DNA of 64,000 bases from Purshia tridentata (taxonomy: Eukaryota; Streptophyta; Magnoliopsida; Rosales; Rosaceae): contig QANT01001429.1 in the NCBI GenBank assembly GCA_003254885.1, forward strand, positions 1 to 64,000. Reading direction: 5' to 3'. Both the position numbers and the translations under genes were made by a program. How positions within the stretch are numbered: the stretch's first letter is position 1; each line of letters begins with the position of its first letter. The notes below the pieces were generated by a model that saw only the letters and a program-made list of their open reading frames with translations, had not been told where the DNA came from and ran no database searches. Shown here one piece after another: positions 49,462-61,952 of the stretch.

Positions 49462-52400
49462 CCCCTATCAAACCCTAAATGTCTGAACCACAAAGCCCAA
49501 CAGATGACGATCCAGAAATGAAAAAAGTCTAGGGTTCCGAATTGGTTGACCAAAGAAAAATGCTTCAATCGTAAAGGGAATTCGAATCAAATAAAGGGGG
49601 TGAATTGTACCAGAGGCAACAAATATTTTTGTTAATTTACAAGCGAAATTACAAAATTGAGGGGTTGATTAAGGAGGTACCTTTGGCAGAGAGAGAGAGA
49701 GAGAGGTTTAGCACTCTTTCTGGGCAGAGAGAGACAGAAAGAGTACTAAGAAGAAGAAGAAGAAGAACAATAAAAGCAGCTTCTGCGTAGTTTCGGTGGG
49801 CTGACAATCGAGGAAGGATGACGAAAAAGGCCGTGTCTTTTTAGATTCATACTCGCGCGTAGCACAGAACAAAAAATGAAATTTGTGATTTTTCTCTTGA
49901 TTAGGAAAATGGCAATCATTAATTCTTTTCCTAACTCATGTAACACATTGAATACACGTCATATCATTACATTAAAAAGATAATAAAGTGTACAAATTGT
50001 TCTCAACAAATCATTAGATAAACCAACTTTCTCGACAAATTTAAAATTCATATAGTATTGTTAGAAAAACTTATATTTATTTTTACTTTCTTCATGTCTT
50101 GTTAATTTTATTTCGTGTTGCTGTATTATAGGCTTGTTGTAGGGTTAATCTTCCAATATTGAATTTTCAAAAGAAAAAAATCTTTCAATATGGGAAAGTA
50201 TGCTATCCAACTTCATAGTTAGCGTTGAATTCATTGTCATGGGAACTCAAATGAAATATATTTAGACATCAAATATTAGACAATTTTGTAGATGAATACC
50301 ATGATGATGGAAAATTTTCACATATTAGAAGCAATAAATTTATAACTAATTAGAAGGGTTGTAAAATTTGCTCCCAGTACTTAAATTTGATTTTCTCTCC
50401 TTAAAAAAAAAGATTTATTTGTTTATTGAATTTTCTCATTATGCTTATTCAAAGAAGATTTGTCATAATTATTTAGTAGAATTGATTATGAGAATAAGAC
50501 CTGAAATACACAAAGATAATCAACAAAAACAAATTTATATATATTTTCTTCATTTGGTATTATATGTATTTCTTAGAAGATACATGTATTTGAAGATAAC
50601 AAGTTTTTTTTTTCAAAAAACATTATAGGCACGTATTTACTATGTGTCAAAATCATTTTAGTTTTCATTAGGAGTCATAAGTTTGCAAGCATAGTGCTTA
50701 GTTTTGAGAGATTAAATTGAATTTTGCTCTAAAATTTGTGTCAATAAAGACTGTTCACAATCGATGACATAGTTTCGAACTTGATCTAAAATTTTAGGCC
50801 ATAGGTCGGCGATACCCAATGTTGTGGGCGAGTTGGTCTGTTTATGTAAAGGGTATGATCTTGGCTTGGTATAAGTTAGGCCCATCCTAATGACCCGCCC
50901 ATATATCTCAAAATAGGCAGATCCCAGGCGTAGTCTTCACTCCCCAAGCCCAAGGCATGACTTAACTCGGTCTAATTACCCCTTAGGGTCAAAATGACCT
51001 AAGACCATATAATGATTAGAAAAAAACTTACTTATTACGGAAGTATATATTTAATGTATTCATCTTTCTCATCACATGCTAAAGGATCGAACACAAGTGA
51101 CCCTTTCTCGTCAATGTAATACACTTATAAGTTACAATAAGGAGATAAATAATGGGGAATATAAAAAGAGGATCATATTCTCTACCAATCCCTTTTTTGA
51201 GATGATAGTGAATTTGTTGAAAGTCGGATGACATGTAATTATTATGGCACTCATACTCTTGAATTGCTAATTACAATTGTAAAGTAATAGAGACATAGTT
51301 TAACATTTTTTTTGTTGGCCTCTTAGTTAACATTCTTTATACGGTTATTAACAAATAGGATTTTCTATTAGCATATGTAATGTGATATATGTGTTAGTCG
51401 TGGTATGAAGAGCATATGTAGTGGGTTGGTTAGAAGTTGGGTAATGTGCAAGTAATAGTGTAACCTTAATTTTGAATTCCATTACCAAATTTGTCTAATT
51501 TACTAGTGTTTTGGGAGTGCAACTAGTCTATGTCATAGATGATTCTTTGTCTAGTTTAATAGTTTTGGTCTATCTCTAGACATGGGGTCATGTAGTGAAA
51601 AGATTTTGATTGATGATTTGTATTGGGGTTGTTACACTGATTGAAAATGAGAGTTTTGTTAATGGCCATAGTGGCTATGATGCACACTTTTGCATGACAC
51701 GTAGTCAGATTGAAGGACTCATAAATCTATACCAGAGGATTAAAAAGGGTGAACATATTCATCCAACAGTGAAAAACATACATGCATGTTATGATGTTAC
51801 CAATGTTCAAATAGTACCAAATCCGGTTAATAATAGTAAAATTGTAGACATGCACCGGAAACTCGGAAAGCATGCATTGAATCCGTAATTTCTGACCTTG
51901 AAATCTCAACCAACTGCACTCTATCTATGTAAAAAAGAAGGAGACTTAAAAACAGAGTAGATGATGCATTGATAAGTAACAATTTTCCTGCATTTGCATA
52001 CAGTGACACAGCTCCTCTTTAATTGAGAACTTCCCATGCTGGCTTGCTGCCAAAAGTTGGTCATCTTTGTATGGGCTCTAGTTGTGATATATACTGATAT
52101 TCCATGTTGGCTTGGGCCTGTAGCAAGTGATTGGGCCCCATTCTCTTTACCCGCACGTCTCTCCAGTCCCATTGATCTACTAAACACGTTACACGCACAC
52201 CCACTGAGTACTGACTCATTACTCATTCCAGTTCAATCATATATTACATGTTCCATTTCTGTTGTCTTGGCAACCATATCCATTACCCACACCCTCGTTT
52301 CTGATATCTGATCATCGTCTGTTGCTGTTGGTAATTGATTTCCCGACTACTGATCATCATCTGTATTGTTATGTTCTGCTTGATCCTTTTTCTGTTTTTT

Positions 52401-52473
52401 TATTTTTTATTTTTTATTTTATTACAGTTTTGTTGTATGAATCATCAGACAGTGTTATCATGAATATGCAGAG
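49462..52473. other. 3 kb intergenic region between exchanger and ALDH7B genes
   Basis: These are divergent promoters. A GA/GAA microsatellite at 49690-49770 probably lies in the exchanger 5' leader. The middle (49900-51900) is A/T-rich; a 92-codon frame at 51610-51888 has no recognisable domain. A long T-rich tract ending in TTATTACAG at 52420-52428 looks like the 3' end of a leader intron of ALDH7B. Confidence 0.5.
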
Positions 52474-55400
52474 ATGGGTTTTGAAAAGAAAGAGCACCAG
52501 TTTCTGGGAGACATCGGTCTGGGTCCTGAAAATCTTGGTGGCTTTATAAATGGCAAGTGGAAGGCAAGTGGCCCAGTTATCTCTACTGTTAATCCTTCTA
52601 ACAATCAGGTCTGTAACTTTTTATTAATCTTCATCTTCTTTGTTGATAATTGGTTTTTTTTGTTTAATTATATATGTAATTTTGATGAGAAGAAAATCAA
52701 GATTTGAATTCAATCACAAGACCCAGAATTTCATCTCAATGTTTCTAATATTTGTGCATTTGGATATTAGCAAATTGCTAAAGTCACGGAAGTGTCTCTA
52801 GAAGATTATGAGGAGGGCCTGCGTGCTTGCAATGAAGCAGCCAAGAAATGGAAGAGTGTCAGTTTTCATCATTTTCATTGCTCTTGATGTCATTAATACT
52901 CAAGTGTTTTCTACATGAATTTTGTGCTTTAAAGTTTAAACATGCCTTTATTCTTTTAAAAAGACCATATGTTTTTTGTGCAGCTCCCAACACCAAAGAG
53001 AGGTGAGATTGTTAGACAAATAGGAGATGCATTAAGAGAGAAATTGCAGCAGCTGGGTAAGCTTGTGTCCCTCGAGATGGGAAAGATACTTCCTGAAGGA
53101 ATTGGGGAAGTACAGGTACGACAAAATACCTTTTAACATTTCTTTAGTGGGGGCAATCGATCACCATGGGGAACGTCTTTTGAGGTGGAAAACATTATCT
53201 TCAGTGTAACCAAATGGAGATGGATATAATATTTATGCATCTTTGAATAGTAAATCAGCTTTGGAGTTGTTCACTATTGTTGTCCAAGTGTTTGAGATGG
53301 CGACCCTCTTGTTGTAATAATCTTTTTCAAACTTTCTAAGTACCTCCTGAGCACCAATGATTGCAGGAAATTATTGATATGTGTGATTATGCTGTTGGAC
53401 TGAGTCGACAACTGAATGGATCTATCATACCTTCAGAACGTGAGCTCCAACTTTATATTTCTTGCCAATTTTTAGTTTGTTATATTCTTTTTAATTGCTT
53501 AAATTTTAATAGCTGCACAATGAGTAAATACAAACTTCTGGTTGCAAGCCAGTGGTTTTTAATTTTTGTATAATAAACATAATAGGCTTCCCTCTGCTGT
53601 TTTGTTTGCAGGTCCAGATCATATGATGTTTGAGGTGCATTACTAGATCTTGAATTGAACCTTGATGGATTTGTATTTTATTAGAACTTTGTCTATTTCG
53701 TTTACATAATTGAGTTTGGTTATATTAAAATTAACTTTATTTGCCTTTTTCTACACCACAGGTCTGGAATCCATTGGGAATAGTTGGTGTCATCACTGCT
53801 TTCAATTTCCCATGTGCTGTTCTTGGTGCGTTCTTGTTCTGTGTTGTCTTGACAAGCCTGAAACATAAATTAAAACAGCTTGCTTTATTATGTACAACTA
53901 TACATGGCATGATGCTGGATTTTTTATTAAAGATATGCTTTATTTGTCACTAGAGTTCACTGAATACATTATGAATTTTAAACTGCGAGATTTTTCAACC
54001 ATAATTTTTTTTTTCTTCTTTGGTGCTTTAGGATGGAATGCCTGCATTGCGTTAGTCTGCGGTAACTGTGTTGTCTGGTAAGTTTATATGTCCTGATTTC
54101 AGAGTTGGAGCTTAAATCAAATCAATCAAGTCAAATCATGAGACAGGCATTTAAGTATACTCAAAATATCTTGAATACTTTTTTTGTACTACGAGATATC
54201 TTAAGTAACTTTATCTGACATTATTTTCTAGAAGTTTTGGGGTTTGTTATATTATTTTTCTAAAAAGATATATAGATCTTATAATACAATGGTTACTTGT
54301 AGGAAGGGTGCACCAACAACTCCATTGGTAACTATTGCTGTGACAAAGCTAGTCGCCGAGGTTCTTCAGAAAAATAACTTGCCGGGTGCTATATTTACCT
54401 CTTTCTGTGGAGGAGCTGAAATTGGTGAAGCAATAGCAAAAGACACACGGATACCCCTAGTTTCATTCACTGGAAGTTCAAAGGTACACTGGTCACACGC
54501 ATGTGCCTTTTAACATTCTTGTCTTCTCCCATCACCTTGACGCTAAGCTTATCTTTCACATTACCAACTATAGGTGGGTTCAAAGGTGCAAAAAATTGTC
54601 AGTGAGAGGTTTGGTAAATGCTTACTTGAATTAAGCGGGAACAATGCCATAATTGTTATGGATGATGCTGACATTGGGCTGGTAGTGCGTTCTACTTTAT
54701 TTGCAGCTGTTGGTACTGCTGGTCAGCGCTGCACAACGTGCCGTAGATTGGTAACTATTTTTTTTTACAAATTGTATTATTCTAATTTGATGCAGTCTTA
54801 AAGTTAAGCTTTCTTTCACCATTGTTTTTCTTTGCTTTGTCCCTTTTTTTTTCCTTTAAAATAAAATGTACAAATTTGTGTGCATATACGTCTCCACTGG
54901 AGTGCAGTTTCTTCATGAAAGTGTATACCAAAATGTATTAGATCAACTAGTTGGACTTTACAAGCAAGTCAAAATTGGGGACCCTTTGGAGAAAGGAACT
55001 CTAGTCGGGCCACTACATACTAAAGTTTCGAGGGAGAATTTTGAGAAGGGGATTTCAACCATAAAATCTCAGGCATGTTTTTTGTATCTTGAAGAAGCGT
55101 GCACAGACATACACAGATGCACACACACACAAAGAAGAAAAGGAGTTCTAATGGCTTACATAATTTACTCATACAGGGAGGAAAGATCCTTACAGGTGGA
55201 TCTATTGTAGAGTCAGATGGCAATTTTGTGCAACCGACAATTGTCGAGATTTCTCCAGATGCTTCTGTGGTGAAAGAAGAGTTGTTTGGCCCAGTTCTAT
55301 ATGTTATGAAATTTAAGGTAGTCTAACTTGATGAAAAAATTTGTTTTGTATCATTGTTTTTATGAGTTTCTGTCAGATAAAACTTGCAACTTTCTTTTTG

Positions 55401-55946
55401 AAAATCTGCAGACTCTTGAAGAAGCTATTGAAATGAACAATTCTGTACCACAAGGATTGAGTAGTTCAATCTTCACACGCAGGCCAGAAACTATTTTTAA
55501 ATGGATTGGGTAAGTGTCTCAAGATTGGTATAAATTTTTCATATGTTCTTGCCTTTATTCGTGATTGGATCAGTGCAAATAGTGACACCAGTTTAATGAC
55601 AAAAGGAAAAAAGTTTTCAAATTAGTGTTTAATTGCTTTGCATTCAAATATGTTGCAGGCCACATGGTAGTGATTGTGGTATAGTGAATGTAAATATACC
55701 TACTAATGGAGCTGAGATTGGTGGTGCCTTTGGAGGAGAAAAGGCAACTGGTGGTGGTCGTGAAGCAGGGAGTGACTCCTGGAAGCAATACATGAGACGT
55801 TCAACATGGTAATCTATTGTTAAACCTACTGATTTGGTTGAACCATGTCTTACATATCCTGTCTAACACGAAAAGTTCTTATCCTTGACAGTACAATCAA
55901 TTATGGAAGTGAACTACCACTTGCTCAGGGTATAAATTTTGGCTAG
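52474..55946 (+). CDS. ALDH7B4: aldehyde dehydrogenase family 7 (antiquitin-type, ALDH7B)
   Basis: Fourteen exons: 52474-52608, 52771-52857, 52984-53115, 53367-53439, 53612-53634, 53762-53825, 54032-54077, 54303-54483, 54574-54750, 54908-55072, 55177-55317, 55412-55509, 55659-55808, 55892-55946. They join in phase to 508 aa, the usual ALDH7B length. Landmarks: [20 protein letters not shown] before exon 9 (NAD site), general base Glu266 in LELSGNNA, catalytic Cys300 in GQRCTTCRR, and the C-terminal [19 protein letters not shown]. All introns are GT-AG except the tenth, which starts GC. ALDH7B enzymes are cytosolic NAD-dependent dehydrogenases that oxidise alpha-aminoadipic semialdehyde and lipid-peroxidation aldehydes, and are induced by drought, salt and ABA. 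Two out-of-frame ATGs at 52460 and 52466 may be removed by leader splicing. Confidence 0.96.
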
Positions 55947-57855
55947 TGAGCCAGGCTTGCTTCCCTGTAAGGCTCAGTACAATCTCTTGAGTCTTGGCCA
56001 TGACATGTCAAGGAAAGTACATTCTGCAGATTCTGCTGTCAAGGTTACGAGTACCCTGCCAGCTTGAATGTGTTAAAGGAAACTTGAACAGATATTATGA
56101 TGTTTGGTTCACTACTGATGTTAGACTTCTAATCTTGAAAAATAAATGGAGTTTTCTTTTTCCCTGTGGAGATATAATAGTCACCAATATCTAAATGGTT
56201 TCGCTCGTTTGTTTCGTTTGACCCATTTTTCTTAAGGTCCATTTGAGAACTGACCCATCCAGGCCCAACATATGATTGTCCAAGTTGATAAACCTGTTAC
56301 TTGAGGTCAGACCAATTTGGATAAGATTAGCTAAGATGACAACCTAAAGTAATTTAATACTTGCAAAGTTTTCTGTATACGTATGCACAACTCACGAAGA
56401 TCTGTAAGCTATTCGCAGAGCATGTACACATGCACTGGGTCTCAGCCTCTCAGGGTCTAAATGACTAATCTGTCTTTTTATTGTTGACCCCTTCGTTGTC
56501 AATGTGGGGCCACTTTTTAGAATATCTACAATGAAACCGTGGACGGTTTGATAGAATATGAACTGTCATTGTCTACTTCAAATGCACGGGGCATGGTAGA
56601 GTCAAAAATTTTCGTGAATTTATTATTGGGATGGTTCAAAGTTCAAACAACAAAATATTGAACTGAAATGAAAATCACAACTGAATATTAGGTAATATAT
56701 ATATGATATTTTTTTTTTTACATTGGAGTAAATATTAAATTTGGCTCAGAGTAAAACCCAGCAAGAAAAGGAAGTGCAAGTAGAGTTCCAGATGAGTAAT
56801 ACAAGTCTGGCTGGCCAACTGGGTTGTTTTAACTTTTTAACACAAAAATCAGAAAAGAAACCTTGAACTTGACTTGACCCATGGGTGTCAGTCTGGCTGT
56901 CCCACAAATTATAACATCTTTCTGTCAGATGTGATCTATTCTAAGTGTTCAGACTTGTGAAAAATCTTTTGCTAGAAATATCCACAACATTTCTTCCAGG
57001 ACAGTCTATTACTGTAATGGCACATCACAAGGTATTGGTGCTCCTCTTTAGATTGGCTTTGAGACTGAAGGCCACTGAAGTGAATAATGTACAAACAGTG
57101 AACTTGTGTCTTGCTTTTTCATCACTTACTACATGAAGGGATGGGATTTTTACCCAAGTGTGCGAGTGTTTTAATCAAATAGCATTGCTTTCTTTATTTC
57201 TTCATGAGAAATTTCTCAGCAATTTCACTCTGTGATTCTGATAATAATCAGCTAATTAGTAATTAAACCAAAACTGTAATAAACCAAGGGTGTAAGAGTA
57301 TATTACTACTTTCTTTCTATATTTACTGCTATACAATGCAAAATCTGGTTAAGGTGCATTGAGAGCCAGCAATGAAAATTGAATTGCTTAGCTGTTGCCA
57401 CATAAAATTTTCTGTACACAGATTTTACTTTCTAATAATTAATGGCAGAGAAATAAAGTGGCATCACTTTCCTGAATATCTAAATTGACCCAAGACAATT
57501 CAGCTAATGGCCATAGATTATTTTCTTTCAGTGGCCAACCTAAACCTCTCTGTTAAATAATTGTACCTCCACAAAAAATAATCATAATAGTGAAACAATC
57601 TATATTGGTTGGGAAAGAAAATGTGTTTGAAGCAAATTAACATATGGAATATATACATTGGAAATCTAAGCGAAACAAACTCATATCAGTCAATTAGTTT
57701 CCACAGCCAAGTTCTTAAAATAAAAACCCAATTTGGATCAAATCCATTTAGAACCATAAAATTAAACCAACCCAATAAATTGTATCTAAGAAAGAAAAGA
57801 AAAAAAATATAGTTCCCCTGTTTCATATATACCTTCATACTCTGAGCTTAACCAT
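55947..57855. other. 1.9 kb convergent spacer
   Basis: It lies between the 3' ends of ALDH7B and the DUF1677 gene. The first ~200 bp likely hold the ALDH7B 3' untranslated region (an AATAAA lies near 56141). The rest is A/T-rich, with no domain-bearing frame, repeat or RNA gene recognised. Confidence 0.5.
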
Positions 57856-58302
57856 TCAAATAGACAGAGAAGAGAAGCAACTCCCCGATCGAACGAGAGG
57901 AGGGCGGCCAACCCTTTCCTTGTCACCAAGAGAACTACTTGAATTCGAGCGGAGCGCTCTCGGAGTATCCAAACTGCGCCGGAAAACCCGACCCATTGCG
58001 AAGATGGGGTGCTCTGTTTCCTTATGACTCGATGACCTGAACTTCTTGCAAAAGTTCATGTGCCGGTCCAGCGCTTCTTCGGTGGAGATGAGCCTATCTG
58101 ATCTCAAGACTTCATCCTTCACCGCCTCAACGCAGAGCCCGCATATCCACCGGCCTTGGTAGCGCTCGCGAACCCGAGAGATGTATGCAGGGGTGCAATC
58201 CTCTGTGAACCCGCAAGAGTCGCATTTCACGCACTCGACCTGGATTGGAGGAGGGGTTGATTTGGTAGAGGGTGGTTGAGACTCTGAACCTGTGATTGCC
58301 AT
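57856..58302 (-). CDS. DUF1677 family protein
   Basis: A single-exon frame of 148 aa from the ATG at 58302. Its core has Cys pairs, VKCDSCGFTEDCTPAYISRV and GRWICGLCVEAVKDE, then RSDRLISTEEALDRHMNFCK, the signature of plant DUF1677, probably a zinc-ribbon-like fold of unknown function. The C-terminal part is Ser/Arg-rich (RRSLDTPRALRSNSSSS, PPLVRSGSCFSSLSI). An upstream in-frame ATG at 58365 would add 21 residues, but the TATA box ends only 22 bp before it. Transcription then probably starts downstream of that ATG, which favours 58302. Its position beside ALDH7B matches Arabidopsis At1g54095. Confidence 0.85.
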   Translation of the reverse strand: MAITGSESQPPSTKSTPPPIQVECVKCDSCGFTEDCTPAYISRVRERYQGRWICGLCVEAVKDEVLRSDRLISTEEALDRHMNFCKKFRSSSHKETEHPIFAMGRVFRRSLDTPRALRSNSSSSLGDKERVGRPPLVRSGSCFSSLSI

Positions 58303-58386
58303 TGAATGTAGCAGAACATTGAACTCTGGCTCTCTCACTCTCTCTTTCTCAGCTTCTCCGGTCACTGTGTTTCTAAGGCCTCTCTG

Positions 58387-58394
58387 TTTTTATA
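58387..58394 (-). promoter_or_regulatory. TATA box, DUF1677 gene
   Basis: TATAAAAA on the minus strand in AAAGATATAAAAACAG. Usual TATA spacing would put the transcription start near 58355-58362, which decides the start codon chosen for the gene. Confidence 0.6.
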
Positions 58395-59585
58395 TCTTTT
58401 TGTTCTCTTTGTGTTATGAGAGAAGTAGTGGAGGGAGTAGAACAAGTCTATGACTCTATAGTCTATACGTTATGTGGATGTGTGTGTATCCTCTTTGTAA
58501 TCAATTTGTTTCTATAAAAATGGGGTTTTGTCATGGATTTTTCTTACTATTAAGCAAGGCCCTAAAATGGGCTTTCATCATTCTGTGTATATGTGGACAT
58601 CAGTGTGGGACTCAGGGTTATTATGGTAAATACCCATTTTTTGCGTTGGCCAATATTTGGATGAATATATATATGTTTTGGTTGTCATTGAAATTTTGGG
58701 TTATATAATTGGGAGAGGTTTGGCATGGAAAACATGTTTGTATTGTATGTGGACATCAGTGTGACTAAATCCCAACCAGAATCCATTGGAGTGAAAATCT
58801 GGTATCAACAGCAGCGCTAGAATTCAATTGGGATTTCACTCGAATTGCTCCCTCGTTAGGGGGGTTGTATTTAAATGGATTTTCCCTTCAAATTCCAAGT
58901 AAAATTCTAATTGAATACACCATTTAAGACTATAAAGTGTATGGATTGAAGGGAGAGATATTTTTGTTTGGTGCATTGGAAGATTAAAAGGAGAGCTTAA
59001 ACTAAAATAAGCATTCTAATAAGCTCTAATAAGAGTACAATGTGGTCTTTGCAATTTTCTCAAACTTTATTTCCTAATCATCTTTAGAGTGTGGATTACT
59101 CTAGTAATAGTTTGATGTATTTAGATTTCCAAAAACTGTCATATATCATGTTCTCATGAAGACGTTGAGGTCAATTTGACATGAACAGGACCACTGAATA
59201 GGAAGACCTTATCCCATGGCCCAGGCCAGACAAGGAAATGAAAGGAATAAAAAATCTTATCAAACCCAAATACGAGAATCCGAGATAGTAGCCATCCTCT
59301 TTCTCATAAGTGAGTGAAAAAAGAGAGGTGATTTTTAGAATTGTATGAGGCAGGTGTGGCCAATCAGCCAATTCCTATTTAACTCTGAGTAATTTTCAGT
59401 TACTTGCTGGTTCTGACTTTCTAACATTATGCTGACAACTGCAGTTTTCTTCTCATCAATTATTTCTGATTCTTTACAGTACAACATTGTAAATATGTTT
59501 AACACAATTAAATTGTCCTTATCAGAGTTTTGTTCCACAGCAACATTAGCACACACTTCACTGAAGAAAGCTCCAGCTATAGCCC
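58395..59585. other. 1.2 kb divergent promoter region with a decayed inverted-repeat element
   Basis: It lies between the DUF1677 gene and the strictosidine-synthase-like gene. At 58808-58925, GAATTCAATTGGGATTT and AAAATTCTAATTGAATACACC form a loose inverted repeat around GGGGGGTTGTATTTAAATGG, which suggests a worn MITE. No coding frame is supported. Confidence 0.4.
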
Positions 59586-61952
59586 ATGGCTCTCAAACAC
59601 TCGCTAACCTCATGTTCAGGCTTTGTGTTAGCATGTTTGCTTGCATTCACACTTCAAATCTATTTGTTTTCTCCAATATCCCCAGACTCACTTCAGCTGC
59701 CTCCAGCATCTTCTGCTTCCCTTCTTCCTAAAAACAACATATTACAGGTCAAGATTCACTTGTATTTATAATCTTTCCATTTCTAACTTTGTGCTTGTTA
59801 TCATGGTGTGTTGGTGTTGCTTTTCTTTCTTTTTTGTTTTTGTAGAGCGTGACTAAGCTTGGGGATGGGCTTCTAGTGAAACCAGAAGATGTTGCTGTGG
59901 ATAAACAAGGCACGCTCTACACGGCTACTAGAGATGGATGGATCAGAAGGCTGCAGTACAAAAATGGGGCCTGGGAGAACTGGAAGATGTTGAATAGTCA
60001 TACAGTGCTTGGAATTACAACCACAAAGGAAGGCGATCTTGTTGCATGTGATACTGAGGAGGTAAGAGCACTACTAGCTCTCTCTCTAAACCAATCAAGA
60101 AAATGACCATCTAACCCGAAAAAGGGCAGAAGTACTGGTTTTGAGTGTTTCTGTGGTCTGTTTCAAGGAGTAGTAGGTACTACTTTGTCCTAGTTCTGCA
60201 TATGGGCCAATATTGGCTCTTTTTTACCTTAAATTGTGATCACTTGCAGGGTTTGCTTAAGGTTACAGAAAATGGTGTCACGGTTCTTGCTTCACAAGTT
60301 AATGGGTCCAAAATAAGGTAAGCCACACCAGAATGCATGTGTACTTAGACAAACATCCAATATTCTTGAAAATGTGCAAACCCCTAAGATAAACACCCAC
60401 CTCACCCTCATTGCTGGACTTAGGAACAAACTAACATCTCCTTGAACAAGTAGGCAATAGGCATGCATAGTACTTGCCACACCTTCACGCCTATAATTCC
60501 GTGATTCCATATCCAACAGTGGAAAAGGATATGGGAGAAAGCAATGTGATTATGATCACTTCAAAGAGCCATGTGCAAGTCATGCCAATTCTTCTGATGC
60601 AACCCACAAAACATTAATAGGTCATCTTATTGTGAGGTGTGGCAGTTTCCTCATGAATTTGGGACACTGCTTGGCTAGTTATATATACCGTAAGGAATAA
60701 TTTTTTGTCTTGGGACCGATTACTACAGGCCATACATACACATCATGGTTTGTTGGTTTGCAAGATGAATCCATGAGTGTTGCAATCAAAGTCTAGTACT
60801 TTTTTGTTTTTTTTTCTATGGGTTTGTTTGGACATTCAATCAGAGATATATGCTTTCTTCCACGGAGTCCGTCTCTCTTAGTATCCTTCATTAACTCTCT
60901 CTTTCTTTTTGGGTCTGATTCATTAGGCATATCTGAGAGAAATTCATAAAGACAATTAAAAGGAAAAAGAAGATTGGCAGTAGTCCATGTTGATGACCCC
61001 ATAATTATTCCACCTATATTTTTCATGGATCTTATACCAATGTGGACCAAAGTCTTTTGGGGCCACAACTCTGACACAGTATCTAGGGATACATGTGCTT
61101 CTTATCAAGAATGCTGCTTATCCCAATAAATGAACACATGCATTATATAAGATATACTTGGTTATAATAATTTACATGTTGAAATCAGATTTGCAGATGA
61201 TGTGATTGAAGCATCAGATGGTAGTCTGTATTTTAGTGTTGCAAGCACCAAATTTGGACTCCAAGATTGGTATCTAGACGTGCTGGAAGCAAAACCCCAT
61301 GGGCAGCTGCTCAAGTACGACCCATCATCAGGCGAGACTTCAATCCTACTTGATCAATTGGGTTTTGCTAATGGAGTTGCAGTATCAAAAGACCAAGATT
61401 ATCTGGTGGTCTGTGAAACATGGAAGTAAGCAAGCTTGATATGCAACAATTCTTGGTCATTCTAACTTAAAAACGAATTCATGAGCACATTAACAATATT
61501 TTGTTTGATGGGTCAGATTTAGGTGCCAAAAGTATTGGCTGGAGGGAGAGAACAAAGGAAAGGCAGAGATGTTCATTGAGAATCTGCCTGGTGCCCCAGA
61601 CAACATCAATCTTGCCCCAGATGGGTCTTTCTGGATTGCTCTGCTTCAGTTGACCTCATATGGGCTGGAGTTTGTGCACAACTCCAAAGCAGCCAAACAC
61701 TTGGTTGCAACATCTGGGAAATTAGTTGAACTGGTCAATGGGGTACATAGAAAAGCTATGGTGGTGAATGTGGCAGCTGATGGCAAGATAATCAAGAAGT
61801 TTGAGGATCCTAATGGAAGTGTGATTTCCTTTGTGACAGCAGCTTTGGAATTCGAGGATCATCTTTACTTGGGAAGCCTGCAGACCAACTTCATTGGGAA
61901 GTTGTCACTGAGGGCGTGTTTACTAAACGTGAATAGGAGTGAGCAGGAATGA
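59586..61952 (+). CDS. strictosidine synthase-like protein (SSL), C-terminus replaced by transposon sequence
   Basis: Five exons (59586-59747, 59846-60061, 60250-60317, 61189-61425, 61517-61952) encode 372 aa. An N-terminal signal or anchor segment (GFVLACLLAFTLQIYLFS) precedes a six-bladed propeller with family segments KLGDGLLVKPEDVAVD, RFADDVIEASDGSLYF, GFANGVAVSKDQDYLVVCE, YWLEG and NLPGAPDNINLAPDGSFWIA. It resembles plant SSL4-7 / YLS2 proteins, which lack proven Pictet-Spengler activity, so a role in alkaloid synthesis should not be assumed. The family sequence runs to FIGKLSL; the last 13 residues (RACLLNVNRSEQE) and the stop are encoded by a DNA transposon beginning at 61912. Intron 3 is 871 bp. 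Exon phases are all consistent. Confidence 0.88.

Noticed and set aside
51610-51888. 92-codon plus-strand frame
   Set aside because: No recognisable domain, no splice context, and A/T-rich composition like the surrounding spacer.
58921-58970. miR159-like word (TGGATTGAAGGGAG) at 58942-58955
   Set aside because: The 3' bases of the mature sequence do not match. The nearby partial complement (TTTCCCTTCAAATTCCA) gives a short bulged stem, better explained by a decayed inverted-repeat element.
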